In this document: one piece after another, positions 26,903 to 36,973 of the stretch | Layout: each line of letters begins with the position of its first letter | Position numbering within the stretch: the stretch's first letter is position 1 | Source of the DNA: Mesobacillus maritimus | GTDB lineage: Bacteria; Bacillota; Bacilli; Bacillales; Cytobacillaceae | Direction: 5' to 3' | Assembly (NCBI RefSeq): GCF_023715205.1 | Contig: NZ_JAMBNR010000019.1 | Coordinates: 1-64,000, forward strand | DNA length: 64,000 nt | Notes under the pieces: generated by a model | What the model was told of the DNA's origin: nothing | The model's input: the letters and a program-made list of their open reading frames with translations, nothing else | Databases searched by the model: none | Program-made: the position numbers and the translations under genes

Positions 26903-26950
26903 AAAAAAGGGGAGTTTCCTTTATTTCTAATGAAATAAAGGAACTCCCCT
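26903..26950 (-). terminator. araR terminator
   Basis: An 18-bp stem with one bulge (26908-26926 with 26933-26950) is followed on the minus strand by a run of T. It ends the araR transcript. Confidence 0.85.
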
Positions 26951-26985
26951 AATTAATTGTAGAAAATTCATCCCTCACCAAAAGC

Positions 26986-28077
26986 CTATTCCACATCAAT
27001 CTCCTTAACCGTTTCCCCTTGTACTAATTCCGGCTGGTAATACGTCTCGTTTGGCAAGTCTTTCTTTCCTTGTAATTTCTTAATCACCCAATCGGCGGCA
27101 TCCCGGCCCATTTGTTCTTGTGGGTGTGTTAATGTTGTTAGTTTGATATTGGCGTTTTGGGAAATATACGAATTATCTTGGCCAATAATGGACAAGTGGT
27201 TTGGAATCGAAATCCCAAGTTGTCTGCACACATTTGCGACTTCCAATCCTACCTCGTCGTTGTAGCAAACAATCGCAGTCAAGTCGTCTCTGTTTTCATT
27301 TAGAAAAGGCACCAGATTGGCAGACAAGTCGGCTTTTGTTTCAGTTGTGAATGAAAGCAAATGCTCTGGTTGAAAGCGCAATTTCGCTTCTCCAAGTGCC
27401 TTGATATAGCCTTTCATGCGGTATTTTCCTTGCAGGTCATCGCTTTTCGAGATAAGTCCAATTTGGGTATGTCCTTTTCTAATCAACTCTTTCGTTGCAA
27501 GATAACTAGACTGTACGTCATCTAGACAGAAGAAAGGCACTTCTAATTCCTCATAATAAGCATTGATCATAATGAAAGGAATCTCTTGCTCCTTAAACGA
27601 TAGATAGTAAGCGATGTTGGGGTTGTATAGATTGCTTTTTGTCGGTTCAATAATCAACCCATCCACACCAAACGACATCATCATTTCCAAGGCCTTTTTT
27701 TCTTGTTCTACATCATTATTTGTACTTGCTAAAAGCAATGAATATTGATCTTCCTTTAATCTCTTTTCAATTCCGCGAATGATTGAGGGGAAGATGTAAT
27801 CCGAGATGTAGGTGGTGATGACACCAATCGTCTTGTTTTTCGATTTGTTCCCAGACTTTGATTGGTATTGATTGCTTACATAGGTGCCAGATCCTTTTTC
27901 ACTTCGTAAAAAACCCTCATTTGATAACTCTGTAATCGACTTTCGGACCGTATGGCGGCTTACATTGTATATCTCTTGCAGAGTGGATTCAGTCGGAATT
28001 TGTTCTCCTATTTTGTATTCACCTGTTAGGATTTTATTTTTTATATCATCAATGAGTATTTGATATTTCGGCTTCAC
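26986..28077 (-). CDS. araR: AraR, GntR-type arabinose repressor with LacI-like sensor domain
   Basis: 363 residues from a GTG start. Residues ~1-70 are a GntR winged helix (YKIGEQIPTESTLQEIY, VSRHTVRKSITELSNEGFL, GSGTYVSN). The rest is a periplasmic-binding/LacI-like effector domain (IGVITTYISDYIFPSIIRGI, GLIIEPTKSN, GLISKSDDLQGKYRMKGY, CYNDEVGLEVANVCRQLG, LTTLTHPQEQMGRDAADWVI). This chimera is diagnostic of AraR. L-arabinose releases it from its operators. It is divergent from araB, and the operator found in the araB promoter (28328-28343) supports the call. Confidence 0.94.
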   Translation of the reverse strand: MKPKYQILIDDIKNKILTGEYKIGEQIPTESTLQEIYNVSRHTVRKSITELSNEGFLRSEKGSGTYVSNQYQSKSGNKSKNKTIGVITTYISDYIFPSIIRGIEKRLKEDQYSLLLASTNNDVEQEKKALEMMMSFGVDGLIIEPTKSNLYNPNIAYYLSFKEQEIPFIMINAYYEELEVPFFCLDDVQSSYLATKELIRKGHTQIGLISKSDDLQGKYRMKGYIKALGEAKLRFQPEHLLSFTTETKADLSANLVPFLNENRDDLTAIVCYNDEVGLEVANVCRQLGISIPNHLSIIGQDNSYISQNANIKLTTLTHPQEQMGRDAADWVIKKLQGKKDLPNETYYQPELVQGETVKEIDVE

Positions 28078-28322
28078 AAATCTTTCACTTCTTTCATCGT
28101 TGTTCTATTCTATAATGTATTTCACTATATTTGTATGGACATATTTTAACATGTTTTGGAAGAAATAAAAACAAATGTGTTCGTTTTATTGAATGTCTGA
28201 AAAAATATATAAATTGTTTCACTAAAATTTTAAGTCTTTAAGATCACAAAAAAACCCTAAACCCAGTCATATCAAAGGATAGAAGCTTTATTTTAAAGAT
28301 GTAAGCATAAATAATTAGTTTG

Positions 28323-28351
28323 TTGACAAATGTACGTACAAAAAATATACT
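28323..28351 (+). promoter_or_regulatory. araBDA promoter with AraR operator in the spacer
   Basis: TTGACA (28323-28328) and TATACT (28346-28351) are separated by exactly 17 bases. The spacer contains the palindrome tgtacgtaca (28331-28340) within AAATGTACGTACAAAA, which matches the AraR operator consensus. Bound AraR would occlude the polymerase. Confidence 0.9.
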
Positions 28352-28394
28352 TAGGTTGTAGTTAAATAAAGCGTTTACTTATCAGTCACGCTTT

Positions 28395-28408
28395 TGAAAA
28401 CGCTATTA
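28395..28408 (+). promoter_or_regulatory. cre-like site (CcpA), araBDA
   Basis: TGAAAACGCTATTA matches most of the cre consensus TGWAANCGNTNWCA and lies 44 bases after the -10. That is a roadblock position for carbon catabolite repression. A similar word, tgaaaacgctgtta, occurs at about 28461. Confidence 0.6.
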
Positions 28409-28493
28409 ACCTAGTAATAATAAGTAGATTTACCCTTAAAAGGGAAGCATGCCTCCTTTTATGAAAACGCTGTTAAGAGAGGGGTTCAATAAC

Positions 28494-30101
28494 ATGAAAA
28501 CGGAACGATTTAAGCGGAACCAAGCGATTATTAACGGGGAAACATCCCTTGGAATTGAATTTGGATCCACACGGATTAAAGCTGTACTGATTGATCAACA
28601 CTATCAAACAATCGCATCGGGAAGTTATGAGTGGGAAAATCGCTTAGAAGATGGATTTTGGACGTACAACTTAGTTGATATCATCACTGGATTACAGACA
28701 GCTTACGGTGAAATGAAGAGAGAAGTGGAACGAACGTACGGAACGACGATTCGAAACGTAGGTTCGATTGGCTTTTCGGCGATGATGCATGGCTATATGG
28801 CTTTTGACCATACAGGAGAGTTGCTTGTTCCATTTCGAACTTGGCGAAACTCTACAACTGGTGAAGCTGCAAAAAAACTAACCGAGACGTTTCAATTTAA
28901 TATCCCTGAACGGTGGAGCATCGCTCATCTTTATCAAGCGATTTTAAATGAAGAAAAACATTTGCCACGCATCGATTACCTAACAACTTTGGCTGGTTAT
29001 ATACACTGGTTACTTACTGGGAAGAAAGCACTTGGCATTGGGGATGCTTCCGGCATGTTCCCAATTGATGAAACTACGCAGAATTACAATGAAGCCATGA
29101 TGAAGCAGTTTGATGAATTAATTGCCGACAAAGGGTATCCTTGGCAGTTAAAAGAGATTCTCCCTAAAGTCTATTCTGCAGGTGAGCAAGCAGGGGAATT
29201 AACCGAAGTGGGAGCGAAAATTCTGGATCGATCAGGCAATTTACAACCAGGCATTCCAATTTGTCCTCCAGAAGGGGATGCAGGAACGGGAATGGTTGCG
29301 ACCAATAGTGTTAGAAAGCGAACTGGAAACGTCTCCGTAGGAACTTCCGTGTTTGCGATGATTGTCTTGGAAAAAGAACTTTCAAAAGTCTATCCGGAAA
29401 TTGATTTAGTCACGACTCCAAGCGGAAGTCCAGTGGCCATGGTTCATGCGAATAATTGTTCAAGTGATCTGAATGCTTGGCTAGGATTGTTCCGTGAATT
29501 TTCTGAGGCAATGGGTCAAGAGGTTGATACCAATAAATTATTTGAAGTGATGTTAAACAAAGCGTTGGAAGCAGATCCAGATGGTGGCGGTTTGCTGAGC
29601 TATGGATACTTTTCAGGTGAAAATATTACAGGATTCGAAAAAGGTCGACCATTATTTGTCCGGTCCCCTGAGAGTCAATTTAATTTAGCCAACTTTATGA
29701 GAACCCATCTTTTCACTGCTTTTGGTGCGTTGAAAGTCGGCATGGATATTTTAACAAAAGAGGAAAATGTCGCGATTGACAGCATTTTAGCTCACGGTGG
29801 TTTGTTTAAAACGCCACTTGTTGGCCAGAAAATTGTAGCCGCTGCCATGAATACACCTGTTTCCGTGATGGCAACCGCTGGAGAGGGCGGGGCATGGGGA
29901 ATGGCCATTCTTGCTTCTTATCTGATGAATAAAGAAGAGAATGAAAGTTTAGAAGACTTCCTTGACAAGAAGGTGTTTGCAGAGGTGAATGGACAAGAAA
30001 TTTACCCTGATCAAGTGGATGTGGAAGGATTTGAAGCCTTTATTGAACGCTATAAAAAAGGGTTAATGATTGAACACGCCGCTGTCGAACATTTCAGTTA
30101 A
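28494..30101 (+). CDS. araB: FGGY-family L-ribulokinase
   Basis: 535 residues from the ATG at 28494, with GAGGGG nine bases upstream. FGGY-kinase fold: N-terminal phosphate-binding [15 protein letters not shown], then [22 protein letters not shown], and [13 protein letters not shown]; the second domain has [21 protein letters not shown]-like [16 protein letters not shown] and the signature end [14 protein letters not shown]. Gene order (araB-araD-araA, AraR operator) identifies the substrate as L-ribulose, phosphorylated to L-ribulose-5-phosphate. The sequence is closer to the xylulokinase-like araB type of lactobacilli and clostridia than to the classical Bacillus subtilis AraB; that placement is by eye. 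Confidence 0.88.
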   Translation: MKTERFKRNQAIINGETSLGIEFGSTRIKAVLIDQHYQTIASGSYEWENRLEDGFWTYNLVDIITGLQTAYGEMKREVERTYGTTIRNVGSIGFSAMMHGYMAFDHTGELLVPFRTWRNSTTGEAAKKLTETFQFNIPERWSIAHLYQAILNEEKHLPRIDYLTTLAGYIHWLLTGKKALGIGDASGMFPIDETTQNYNEAMMKQFDELIADKGYPWQLKEILPKVYSAGEQAGELTEVGAKILDRSGNLQPGIPICPPEGDAGTGMVATNSVRKRTGNVSVGTSVFAMIVLEKELSKVYPEIDLVTTPSGSPVAMVHANNCSSDLNAWLGLFREFSEAMGQEVDTNKLFEVMLNKALEADPDGGGLLSYGYFSGENITGFEKGRPLFVRSPESQFNLANFMRTHLFTAFGALKVGMDILTKEENVAIDSILAHGGLFKTPLVGQKIVAAAMNTPVSVMATAGEGGAWGMAILASYLMNKEENESLEDFLDKKVFAEVNGQEIYPDQVDVEGFEAFIERYKKGLMIEHAAVEHFS

Positions 30102-30126
30102 GGATTGGAAAACCGGAGGGATTTAC

Positions 30127-30822
30127 ATGTTAGAACAATTAAAAGAAGAGGTATTTCAAGCCAATTTAGACTTACCTAAATATGGACTTGTGAAATATAC
30201 ATGGGGAAATGCCAGTGCGATTGACCGTGAAACAGGTTTAATGGTCATTAAGCCAAGTGGAGTAGACTATGAAACCATGAAAGCAAGTGACATGGTGGTG
30301 ATGGACCTCGAGGGCAATGTTGTCGAAGGAGATTTGAGGCCTTCATCCGATACTGCAACACATGCCGTTCTTTATCAGCGTTATCCAGAAATCGGAGGCA
30401 TCGTCCATACTCATTCCACTTGGGCAACGATTTGGGCTCAAGCAGGAATTGATCTTCCTGCAATGGGAACCACACATGCAGACACATTCTATGGTTCCGT
30501 TCCATGTGCCCGCTATTTATCACAACAAGAAATTGATCGTGGCTACGAAGTGGAAACGGGAAACGTCATCATCGAAACATTCGAAGAGCGAGGCATAGAG
30601 ATTATGGAAATTCCAGGTGTGCTCTTGCATGGACATGGCCCATTTACTTGGGGAAAAGATGTCAAAACCGCTGTCATGAATAGTGTGGTGTTGGATGAAG
30701 TCGCCAAAATGAACTTATATACACGCCAGTTAAATTCGTTTGCGAAAGAATTGCCACAACGCATTTTGGATAAACACTATTTACGCAAACATGGCCAATA
30801 TGCGTATTACGGACAAAAGTAA
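30127..30822 (+). CDS. araD: L-ribulose-5-phosphate 4-epimerase
   Basis: 231 residues from the ATG at 30127 (CGGAGGG upstream), 25 bases after araB. Class II aldolase/epimerase fold with Zn ligands. Visible are [24 protein letters not shown], the Zn-binding [27 protein letters not shown] and [11 protein letters not shown] with the third histidine. It converts L-ribulose-5-P into D-xylulose-5-P, which enters the pentose phosphate pathway. Length and motifs match AraD exactly. It is part of the araBDA operon. Confidence 0.96.
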   Translation: MLEQLKEEVFQANLDLPKYGLVKYTWGNASAIDRETGLMVIKPSGVDYETMKASDMVVMDLEGNVVEGDLRPSSDTATHAVLYQRYPEIGGIVHTHSTWATIWAQAGIDLPAMGTTHADTFYGSVPCARYLSQQEIDRGYEVETGNVIIETFEERGIEIMEIPGVLLHGHGPFTWGKDVKTAVMNSVVLDEVAKMNLYTRQLNSFAKELPQRILDKHYLRKHGQYAYYGQK

Positions 30823-30876
30823 CATTCATTCTAGTAATTTATCAAGCCATTAAATGAAGAAAAGAGGATGATGAAG

Positions 30877-32301
30877 ATGTTCGCAACAGAGAAAAAAGAA
30901 TTTTGGTTTGTCGTAGGTTCTCAACATTTATACGGGGAAGAGGCGTTAGCGGAAGTCAAAGCGAACGCACAAGCAATGACAGATAGCTTAAATGAAAGCG
31001 GTGTTTTACCTTATCCGCTTGTGTTGCAAGATTTAGCGGTAACAGCAGATAAAATCACCAGCATGATGAAAGAAGTCAACTATCGTGATGAAGTAGCTGG
31101 TGTGATGACTTGGATGCATACGTTCTCACCTGCAAAAATGTGGATTCGCGGCACAAAATTATTGCAAAAACCATTGCTTCATTTAGCAACCCAATACAAT
31201 GAAAGCATTCCTTGGGCAACAATTGATATGGATTTTATGAACCTCAACCAATCTGCTCATGGTGACCGTGAATATGGGTTTATCAATGCTCGTCTGAACA
31301 AACAAAACAAAGTGGTTGTAGGATACTGGGAGCGTCCTGAAGTAAAGCAGCAAATCGCAGACTGGATGGATGTAGCGGTTGCCTATAATGAAAGCTTCAA
31401 CATCAAGGTTGCTCGTTTTGGAGACAACATGCGGAACGTGGCTGTAACCGAAGGGGACAAGGTAGAAGCTCAAATCCAATTTGGCTGGACAGTGGACTAT
31501 TTTGGAATCGGCGACCTTGTTCAATACGTGAACGCTGTAACAGAGGAAGAAATCAATGATCTATTTGCAGAATATGAAACTCTTTATGAGTTTGATTATG
31601 GTACATACAGTCGAGAAGATTGGGAGAAGAGTGTAAAAGTACAAGCAAGCTACGAAATCGCGATTCAAAAATTCCTCGATGATGGTGGATATACAGCATT
31701 CACATCGAACTTCGAAGATTTATATGGAATGAAACAACTTCCAGGTCTTGCTGTTCAACGTTTGATGGCAAAAGGCTATGGTTTTGCCGGTGAAGGGGAT
31801 TGGAAGACAGCAGCACTCGATCGTTTATTGAAAGTGATGAGTCATAACCAATCAACAGGTTTTATGGAAGATTACACGTATGAATTAGCGGCTGGCCAAG
31901 AATCGATCCTTCAATCTCATATGCTTGAAGTCGATCCATCACTCGCAAGCAATCAACCAAAGATTATCGTCTCACCACTAGGAATTGGTGACCGGGAAGA
32001 CCCTGCACGCTTGGTATTCGATGGGAAAGCAGGAGACGGTGTCGTAGTTTCCATGGCGGACTTTGGGACTCATTATAAACTATTAATTAATGAAGTAACG
32101 GCCTTTGAACCTACTGTAGCTGCACCAAATCTCCCAGTGGCCCGTGTTCTTTGGGAAGTGAAGCCAAACTTCCAAGATGGAGTGAAAGCTTGGATTGAAA
32201 ATGGTGGCGGACATCATACCGTTGTATCATTAAACTTAACGACCGACCAAATCGTTGCTTATGCAAAACTAGTAAACTTGGATTATGTCGTAATTAAATA
32301 A
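30877..32301 (+). CDS. araA: L-arabinose isomerase
   Basis: 474 residues from the ATG at 30877; AGAGG lies nine bases upstream, and the ATGs at 30868 and 30871 are too close to it. The N-terminus [15 protein letters not shown] is diagnostic. Conserved metal/substrate residues occur in [38 protein letters not shown] and the late ENGGGHHTV. It converts L-arabinose to L-ribulose, the first step of the pathway, using Mn2+. It is the last gene of the araBDA operon, followed by a GC-rich hairpin at 32306. Confidence 0.97.
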   Translation: MFATEKKEFWFVVGSQHLYGEEALAEVKANAQAMTDSLNESGVLPYPLVLQDLAVTADKITSMMKEVNYRDEVAGVMTWMHTFSPAKMWIRGTKLLQKPLLHLATQYNESIPWATIDMDFMNLNQSAHGDREYGFINARLNKQNKVVVGYWERPEVKQQIADWMDVAVAYNESFNIKVARFGDNMRNVAVTEGDKVEAQIQFGWTVDYFGIGDLVQYVNAVTEEEINDLFAEYETLYEFDYGTYSREDWEKSVKVQASYEIAIQKFLDDGGYTAFTSNFEDLYGMKQLPGLAVQRLMAKGYGFAGEGDWKTAALDRLLKVMSHNQSTGFMEDYTYELAAGQESILQSHMLEVDPSLASNQPKIIVSPLGIGDREDPARLVFDGKAGDGVVVSMADFGTHYKLLINEVTAFEPTVAAPNLPVARVLWEVKPNFQDGVKAWIENGGGHHTVVSLNLTTDQIVAYAKLVNLDYVVIK

Positions 32302-32305
32302 TGCC

Positions 32306-32341
32306 ACTCCCTCCGAGGAAGTGTTGCTTCCTTGGAGGGGA
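32306..32341 (+). other. Hairpin after araA
   Basis: Imperfect GC-rich arms ctccctccgaggaag and cttccttggaggggag enclose a short loop. There is no T run, so it may stabilise the araBDA mRNA 3' end or attenuate read-through into araE rather than terminate cleanly. Confidence 0.5.
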
Positions 32342-32432
32342 GGTATGGCAAAAGTGGAGAATGGTGAGTATTCGCCAGTGAATAGGTTCCTTTTTCGTTT
32401 TTTACGTGTAACTGTGTTTTTTTAGGGGTTCG

Positions 32433-32446
32433 TGAAAGCGTTTAAG
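32433..32446 (+). promoter_or_regulatory. cre-like site upstream of araE
   Basis: TGAAAGCGTTTAAG agrees well with the CcpA cre consensus and lies 78 bases upstream of the transporter start. Confidence 0.6.
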
Positions 32447-32523
32447 TGTTTTATTCTAGCAATCAAACCTTAAAGCAAAAGGTTTATAAAAGAACAACAT
32501 GAATACTTAAGGAGGGAAAATAA

Positions 32524-33918
32524 ATGGGGAAAGAAAAGAAAATCCCAAGTGGCTTTATTTATTTTTTCGGGGCTTTTGGAGGCATTCTCTTCGGTTATGA
32601 TATCGGGGTTATGACGGGGGCTTTGCCATTTCTACAAGAAGATTGGAACCTTCAAAACAATCCGACTGCAATTGGTTGGATTACCTCTTCGTTAATGTTA
32701 GGTGCTATTTTTGGAGGAGCTTTGGCAGGTCAACTATCAGATAAGCTAGGACGACGCAAAATGATTTTAATTTCTTCAATCATTTTTGCGATTGGCTCCA
32801 TTTTGGCAGGAGTTGCACCACATAATGGAATTTTATTTATGATTTTTTCTCGAGTTCTTTTAGGTTTGGCGGTTGGTGCTGCTTCTGCATTGGTCCCAGC
32901 TTATATGTCCGAAATGGCGCCTGCGCGTTTACGTGGACGATTGTCAGGAATTAACCAAACGATGATTGTTTCAGGAATGTTGCTTTCCTATATTGTTGCT
33001 TATTTTTTGAAAGATTTACCTGGAACAATGGCATGGAGGTTGATGCTTAGTTTAGCGGCTGTCCCTGCGTTGATTTTATTCTTTGGCGTATTAAAGTTAC
33101 CAGAATCGCCACGATTCTTAATTAAAAACAATAAAATTAATGAAGCTCGTAAGGTGTTAAGCTATCTTCGTACGAACAAAGCAGACATTGATGCTGAAAT
33201 CAAACAAATTCAAGAAAGTGCTACAATGGAAGCAAAGGCAAATCAAAAAGCTTCATGGGGCACCCTTTTAAGTGGGAAATACCGCTATTTAGTCCTTGCT
33301 GGTGTTGGGGTCGCAGCTTTTCAACAATTCCAAGGCGCAAACGCAATTTTCTATTATATTCCATTAATTGTTGAAAACGCTTCAGGACATGCAGCTAGTT
33401 CTGCGTTAATGTGGCCAATTATTCAAGGTGTTATTCTCGTTCTAGGTTCATTGGTTTTCTTATTGATTGCGGATAAATTTAATCGCCGTACGCTTTTAAC
33501 AGTAGGCGGAACGATTATGGGGCTATCCTTTATTTTGCCAGCTATCTTGAATTTAATTATTCCTGATGCTAGCCCGATGATGATCGTTGTCTTTTTAAGT
33601 ATCTATGTCGCATTGTATTCCTTTACATGGGCTCCATTGACTTGGGTGATCGTAGGAGAAATTTTCCCACTTGTCATTCGTGGTCGTGCGTCCGGATTGG
33701 CTTCCTCGTTTAACTGGATAGGATCTTTCTTAGTTGGTTTGCTATTCCCAATCATGGTTGCTTCGATGGCGCAAGAAGCAGTATTTGCCATCTTCGGTGG
33801 TATTTGTTTACTCGGTGTATTATTCATCCGTAAATGCGTGCCTGAAACGCGCGGTCGTACTTTAGAGGAAATTGAAAAAATTGGCGAAAATCGCGTTTCT
33901 AAAGAGAAAACTGCATAA
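32524..33918 (+). CDS. araE: Sugar:H+ symporter, AraE-like (MFS sugar porter)
   Basis: 464 residues, about 12 membrane helices, with AGGAGGG upstream. MFS sugar-porter signatures are all present: GYDIGVMTGALPF in helix 1, DKLGRRKM after helix 2, RVLLGLAVGAASALVPAYMSE cut to its core, PESPRFLI after helix 6, QQFQGANAIFYY in helix 7 (QQxxGxN sugar motif), DKFNRRTLL, and PETRGRTLEEIE at the end. Position directly after araBDA and a cre site make L-arabinose the likely main substrate; D-xylose or D-galactose may also be carried. A modest hairpin follows at 34123. Confidence 0.9.
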   Translation: MGKEKKIPSGFIYFFGAFGGILFGYDIGVMTGALPFLQEDWNLQNNPTAIGWITSSLMLGAIFGGALAGQLSDKLGRRKMILISSIIFAIGSILAGVAPHNGILFMIFSRVLLGLAVGAASALVPAYMSEMAPARLRGRLSGINQTMIVSGMLLSYIVAYFLKDLPGTMAWRLMLSLAAVPALILFFGVLKLPESPRFLIKNNKINEARKVLSYLRTNKADIDAEIKQIQESATMEAKANQKASWGTLLSGKYRYLVLAGVGVAAFQQFQGANAIFYYIPLIVENASGHAASSALMWPIIQGVILVLGSLVFLLIADKFNRRTLLTVGGTIMGLSFILPAILNLIIPDASPMMIVVFLSIYVALYSFTWAPLTWVIVGEIFPLVIRGRASGLASSFNWIGSFLVGLLFPIMVASMAQEAVFAIFGGICLLGVLFIRKCVPETRGRTLEEIEKIGENRVSKEKTA

Positions 33919-34368
33919 ATCGGTCTAATCGGTTTGGATGCACCTTTCGGGAGATGTTTAGATAAGAGTACGACTCACGATAAATGCACTGATATTATCA
34001 AGTATCATGGTGTAAGAGCTTCTTTTTAAAAAAGTTTGTAAAGGCTTTCTGAATAGGCTTTCACGCCTTGAAAAGATCGTGCATAATTAGCCAAATACTA
34101 TAATGATTGAAAGATTCATAGGGAGAGATTGCTACGGCGATCTCTCTTATTTGTTGTACAGACACAATTAAGATTTTTTATCGCACATAGAACTTTCTAC
34201 TCGGAAAATCATTGCACCTGGGCCTCTATTTACAACTCATTTAACAGAGAAAGAAAAATTGTTCTTGTTCGGCTAGCGAACAGGTTTATAAAATAGTTGT
34301 ATTCGTGATATGGTTAAAAAAATCAATTAAAATGTGATAAAAATTGAAAGGGTTATAGGAGGAAAGTC
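33919..34368. other. Intergenic after araE
   Basis: 450 bases with no gene. A stem gagagattgc/gcgatctctc (34123-34132, 34137-34146) followed by ttattt is the probable araE terminator. A strong ribosome site (aggagg) for the next gene is at its end. Confidence 0.5.
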
Positions 34369-34650
34369 ATGGAAAATGAAAAATGTGACATTTTACAGCC
34401 GAACGGTGTGAAGGAAAAGAAATTGGAAGTGGTGGACGGATACACGATTAAATACCATGCGAACGGAAAAACAATCTGGTCAAAAGGGAAAATCATTGAA
34501 GATCAGCCAGACGGTTACTGGGAATGGTATCGTTCTGATGGAACAATCAAGCGTTCAGGATATTTTGAAATGGGGGAGCCTGTGGGTGAATGGATCACCT
34601 ATGACAGCAAAGGTGAAAAATACAAAACCACCAATCGTGATAAAAAGTAA
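34369..34650 (+). CDS. MORN-like repeat protein (YwqK antitoxin-like family)
   Basis: 93 residues with AGGAGG seven bases upstream. After a short polar start it carries MORN-variant repeats of the YwqK type, recognisable as YHANGKTIWSKGKI, PDGYWEWYRSDGTIKRSGYF and EPVGEWITYDSKGE. Proteins with these repeats are often annotated as YwqK-family antitoxins because some neighbour YwqJ-type toxins. No toxin gene is adjacent here, so an antitoxin role is not supported locally. Soluble and monocistronic. Confidence 0.75.
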   Translation: MENEKCDILQPNGVKEKKLEVVDGYTIKYHANGKTIWSKGKIIEDQPDGYWEWYRSDGTIKRSGYFEMGEPVGEWITYDSKGEKYKTTNRDKK

Positions 34651-35218
34651 AAGAATGAGTTAGTTCTTTTATAGAAATCAATTTTTTAGAGTTTTGCTTG
34701 AACTAAGAAGAACTCATTGTATGAAACATAACAGACTCTGTTCTAGTTCTCTCAAGGAGTGAAATGCCTCTTTCGGAAATAAATATTTCCTCAGAAATCG
34801 CACGTTTCGCTAAAATCCCCGTTTCTTCCCAACAAAAGCGGTGTGCAGCTGCACACATACAATGAGCTTGTTTTTTAATAATGGACGCTGATATATGGGA
34901 TGTATATTGGGCGATACACTTCCTATCTTTATGAAGTCAATCTATCAATAATTAGGCTTTAGCAACAGGACGCTTTTCTAGAAAGGCGTTTTTTTTTGTG
35001 TAAAAATACCTAGAAGTTCTGTTGTATGTTCCCTTCCAGCTCCTATTTTATCGGACCTTTCTATCATTTAATTGTAAATCCTAGATAATCTTCTTATTTT
35101 GGACTAGTTTGTCCTAAAGGTTAATAACTATATAAATTAAGAGAATGAAACCATTTTAGTAGCGTTTATTGAATGCGTTTTCACAAGGAGGGGATAAAGC
35201 GAATACATATTAGGTGAA
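34651..35218. other. Intergenic with terminator and cre site
   Basis: No convincing gene. A terminator (acgctttt/aaaggcgt, 34970-34977 and 34982-34989, then eight T) ends whatever is transcribed from the left. tgtgcagctgcaca (34851-34864) is a perfect palindrome. A 33-codon frame at 34764-34865 has an AAGGAG but looks like random sequence. Confidence 0.5.
35170..35183 (+). promoter_or_regulatory. cre-like site upstream of the GntP permease
   Basis: TGAATGCGTTTTCA fits the CcpA cre consensus with both half sites. It is followed within two bases by a strong SD-like run, aaggagggg (35186-35194), that has no start codon at usable distance. Confidence 0.65.
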
Positions 35219-35371
35219 ATGTTTATTCAATTTGGACAAGCCTTTGTCCGTGGGGTCCTAAAAGCGATCAAAGAGGGACCATTAGATAAGAACTTTAGAA
35301 GAAAACTAGTTTTTAAAACAATTAGGTATTTTATGAATACCAGAGAGTGGTTTTTTACCGTTTTGAAATGA
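35219..35371 (+). CDS. Possible small protein or gene remnant, 50 residues
   Basis: A 50-codon frame with ATG at 35219 and stop at 35369. It is basic and aromatic (FGQAFVRGVLKAIKEG, FRRKLVFKTIRYF). The nearest ribosome-site word, AGGTG, is only two bases from the ATG, while the strong aaggagggg lies 25 bases upstream with an in-frame stop between. It may be the remnant of a longer gene that once started at that site, or a leader peptide for the permease 51 bases downstream. Not recognised. Confidence 0.3.
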   Translation: MFIQFGQAFVRGVLKAIKEGPLDKNFRRKLVFKTIRYFMNTREWFFTVLK

Positions 35372-35422
35372 AAGTTCGTTAACTATGCTGCTGTATGTGA
35401 TCAAGGAGGGGAGGAATTAAAA

Positions 35423-36730
35423 ATGTGGAGTCTGGCCACCATTATTTTGTCTTTAATTTTATTAATTTTTCTAGCTTTTAGGGGATTTAGCATTATCATT
35501 ATCGCACCAGTTGTCAGTTTATTCGTAATTGTTCTGAACAATATGCCGATATTAGAAACTTTTCAAAATGATTATATGGGTGGATTTGTAAACTACGCCA
35601 AAAACTATTATTTAATTTTCTTGTTCGCGGCGATGTTTGGGAAGTTCATGGATGATAGTGGGGCGGCGAGGACAATCGCCCAAGCTTTGCTGAAAATTTT
35701 AGGGAAAGACAGCAAATACAAAGTGTTAGTTTCCATCATGGTAATCTGTGCGTTTTTAACCTACGGCGGGATCACTTTATTCGTGGTCATTTTTGCGGTG
35801 TTGCCGATCGCCAAGCCTCTTTTTAGAGAAATGAATATCCCGTGGCATTTGTTTCTGGCCTCTTTTTTCATTGGAATCGGGACCTTCACCATGACGATGT
35901 TACCCGGGACACCTTCAATTCAAAATATCATTCCAATTAACTATTTGGGGACAGATGTCCAATCTGGAGCATGGATTGGGATTGTCGCAACGATTGTTGT
36001 TCTTGCCATCAACCTATGGTATTTAAAATTCGCCTTAAAACGATCTGAGAAGCGAGGCGAAACTTATGCGTCGATGAAAAATCTGGAGAAAGCAGATGGA
36101 GAGAACATCGATAAATATGCCGATAAAAAATTACCTGGTCTCATTTTAAGTTTGACACCCTCAATCCTTTTATTGGTGCTCTTAAACTTATTTAAAGTGG
36201 AAGTGCTCTATACCTTGATGATTGCTGTTTTTGTATGTAGCATCATCTTTTGGAAGTATATTGAAAAGAAAAAAGAGACGATTAACATCGGTGTGACGAA
36301 TGCGGTGTTACCTGTTGTCAATACGAGTGCGGACGTTGGGTACGGAGCGGTGATTGCCGCGACATCAGGTTTTGCTATTTTTACAGACATTATGACGAAC
36401 ATTCCTGGTAGTCCGTTAATCTCCTTGTTTGTTGCCACAACCGCTTTAGCCGGGATTACAGGGTCAGCCTCTGGCGGTTTAGCCATCGCAATGGAAACGT
36501 TATCGCCTATCTATTTAGATTTAGGAGTGAATCCGGATGCAATGCATCGAATTGCTGCGATTGCCTCTGGAGGATTGGATTCCTTGCCTCACAATGGGGC
36601 GGTCATTACAAGCTTAGTGGTAGCTGGTTTAACACATAAGGATGCATACAAACATGTTTTTGTAACGTGTGTAATTGCTCCTCTTGTAGCTGCGATCCCA
36701 GCATTATTGGTGGCGATTATGATTTATTAA
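35423..36730 (+). CDS. GntP-family organic-acid permease
   Basis: 435 residues with about 12 hydrophobic helices and AAGGAGGGGAGG upstream. Family features of GntP-type gluconate/ketoacid:H+ symporters are present: YGGITLFVVIFAVLPIAKPLF, the helix-break TMTMLPGTPSIQNIIP, and near the end ITGSASGGLAIAMETL and ASGGLDSLPHNGAVIT. The substrate is unknown: gluconate, hydroxybutyrate or another small organic acid are all possible for this family. No kinase or dehydrogenase is adjacent. The cre site at 35170 suggests catabolite repression. Confidence 0.88.
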   Translation: MWSLATIILSLILLIFLAFRGFSIIIIAPVVSLFVIVLNNMPILETFQNDYMGGFVNYAKNYYLIFLFAAMFGKFMDDSGAARTIAQALLKILGKDSKYKVLVSIMVICAFLTYGGITLFVVIFAVLPIAKPLFREMNIPWHLFLASFFIGIGTFTMTMLPGTPSIQNIIPINYLGTDVQSGAWIGIVATIVVLAINLWYLKFALKRSEKRGETYASMKNLEKADGENIDKYADKKLPGLILSLTPSILLLVLLNLFKVEVLYTLMIAVFVCSIIFWKYIEKKKETINIGVTNAVLPVVNTSADVGYGAVIAATSGFAIFTDIMTNIPGSPLISLFVATTALAGITGSASGGLAIAMETLSPIYLDLGVNPDAMHRIAAIASGGLDSLPHNGAVITSLVVAGLTHKDAYKHVFVTCVIAPLVAAIPALLVAIMIY

Positions 36731-36732
36731 AA

Positions 36733-36916
36733 AGCCTTTTTCTGAAGATTTGTTGCTTATAGATATAAAGAGAATTGAATTAACTGTGTTTTCATTGGAC
36801 AGCAATTTTAAAATCAGGAGAAAAGAGCTAGTAAACTTAATATGAACGTACAAAATGGCTTATCCCGAGTTAAAATCGGGACTAGGTTTTGAACAACATT
36901 CTTTACGAAAAAAGCC
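36733..36916. repeat. ~183-bp MITE-like repeat, full-length copy
   Basis: Same architecture and length as 18812-18994. The left arm is agcctttttctga (36735-36747), with its inverted partner tcaggagaaaagagct at 36814-36829. The right part then reads agtaaacttaatatgaacg, acaaaatggcttat, gttaaaatcgggactagg and ctttacgaaaaaagcct. It begins at the stop of the GntP gene. Confidence 0.75.
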
Positions 36917-36922
36917 TATTAA

Positions 36923-36973
36923 AAAAAGTGCCTCGTCACTTCCGTGTTTTACGGCCGTGACGAGGCACTTTTT
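36923..36973. terminator. Strong bidirectional-type hairpin
   Basis: A perfect 17-bp stem (36923-36939 with 36957-36973) whose loop contains a second small stem (ccgtg..acgg). It has A-rich and T-rich outer ends and is the probable terminator of the permease gene. Confidence 0.8.

Noticed and set aside
34764-34865. 33-codon frame with AAGGAG upstream
   Set aside because: Composition looks random and no terminator or conservation cue is visible.
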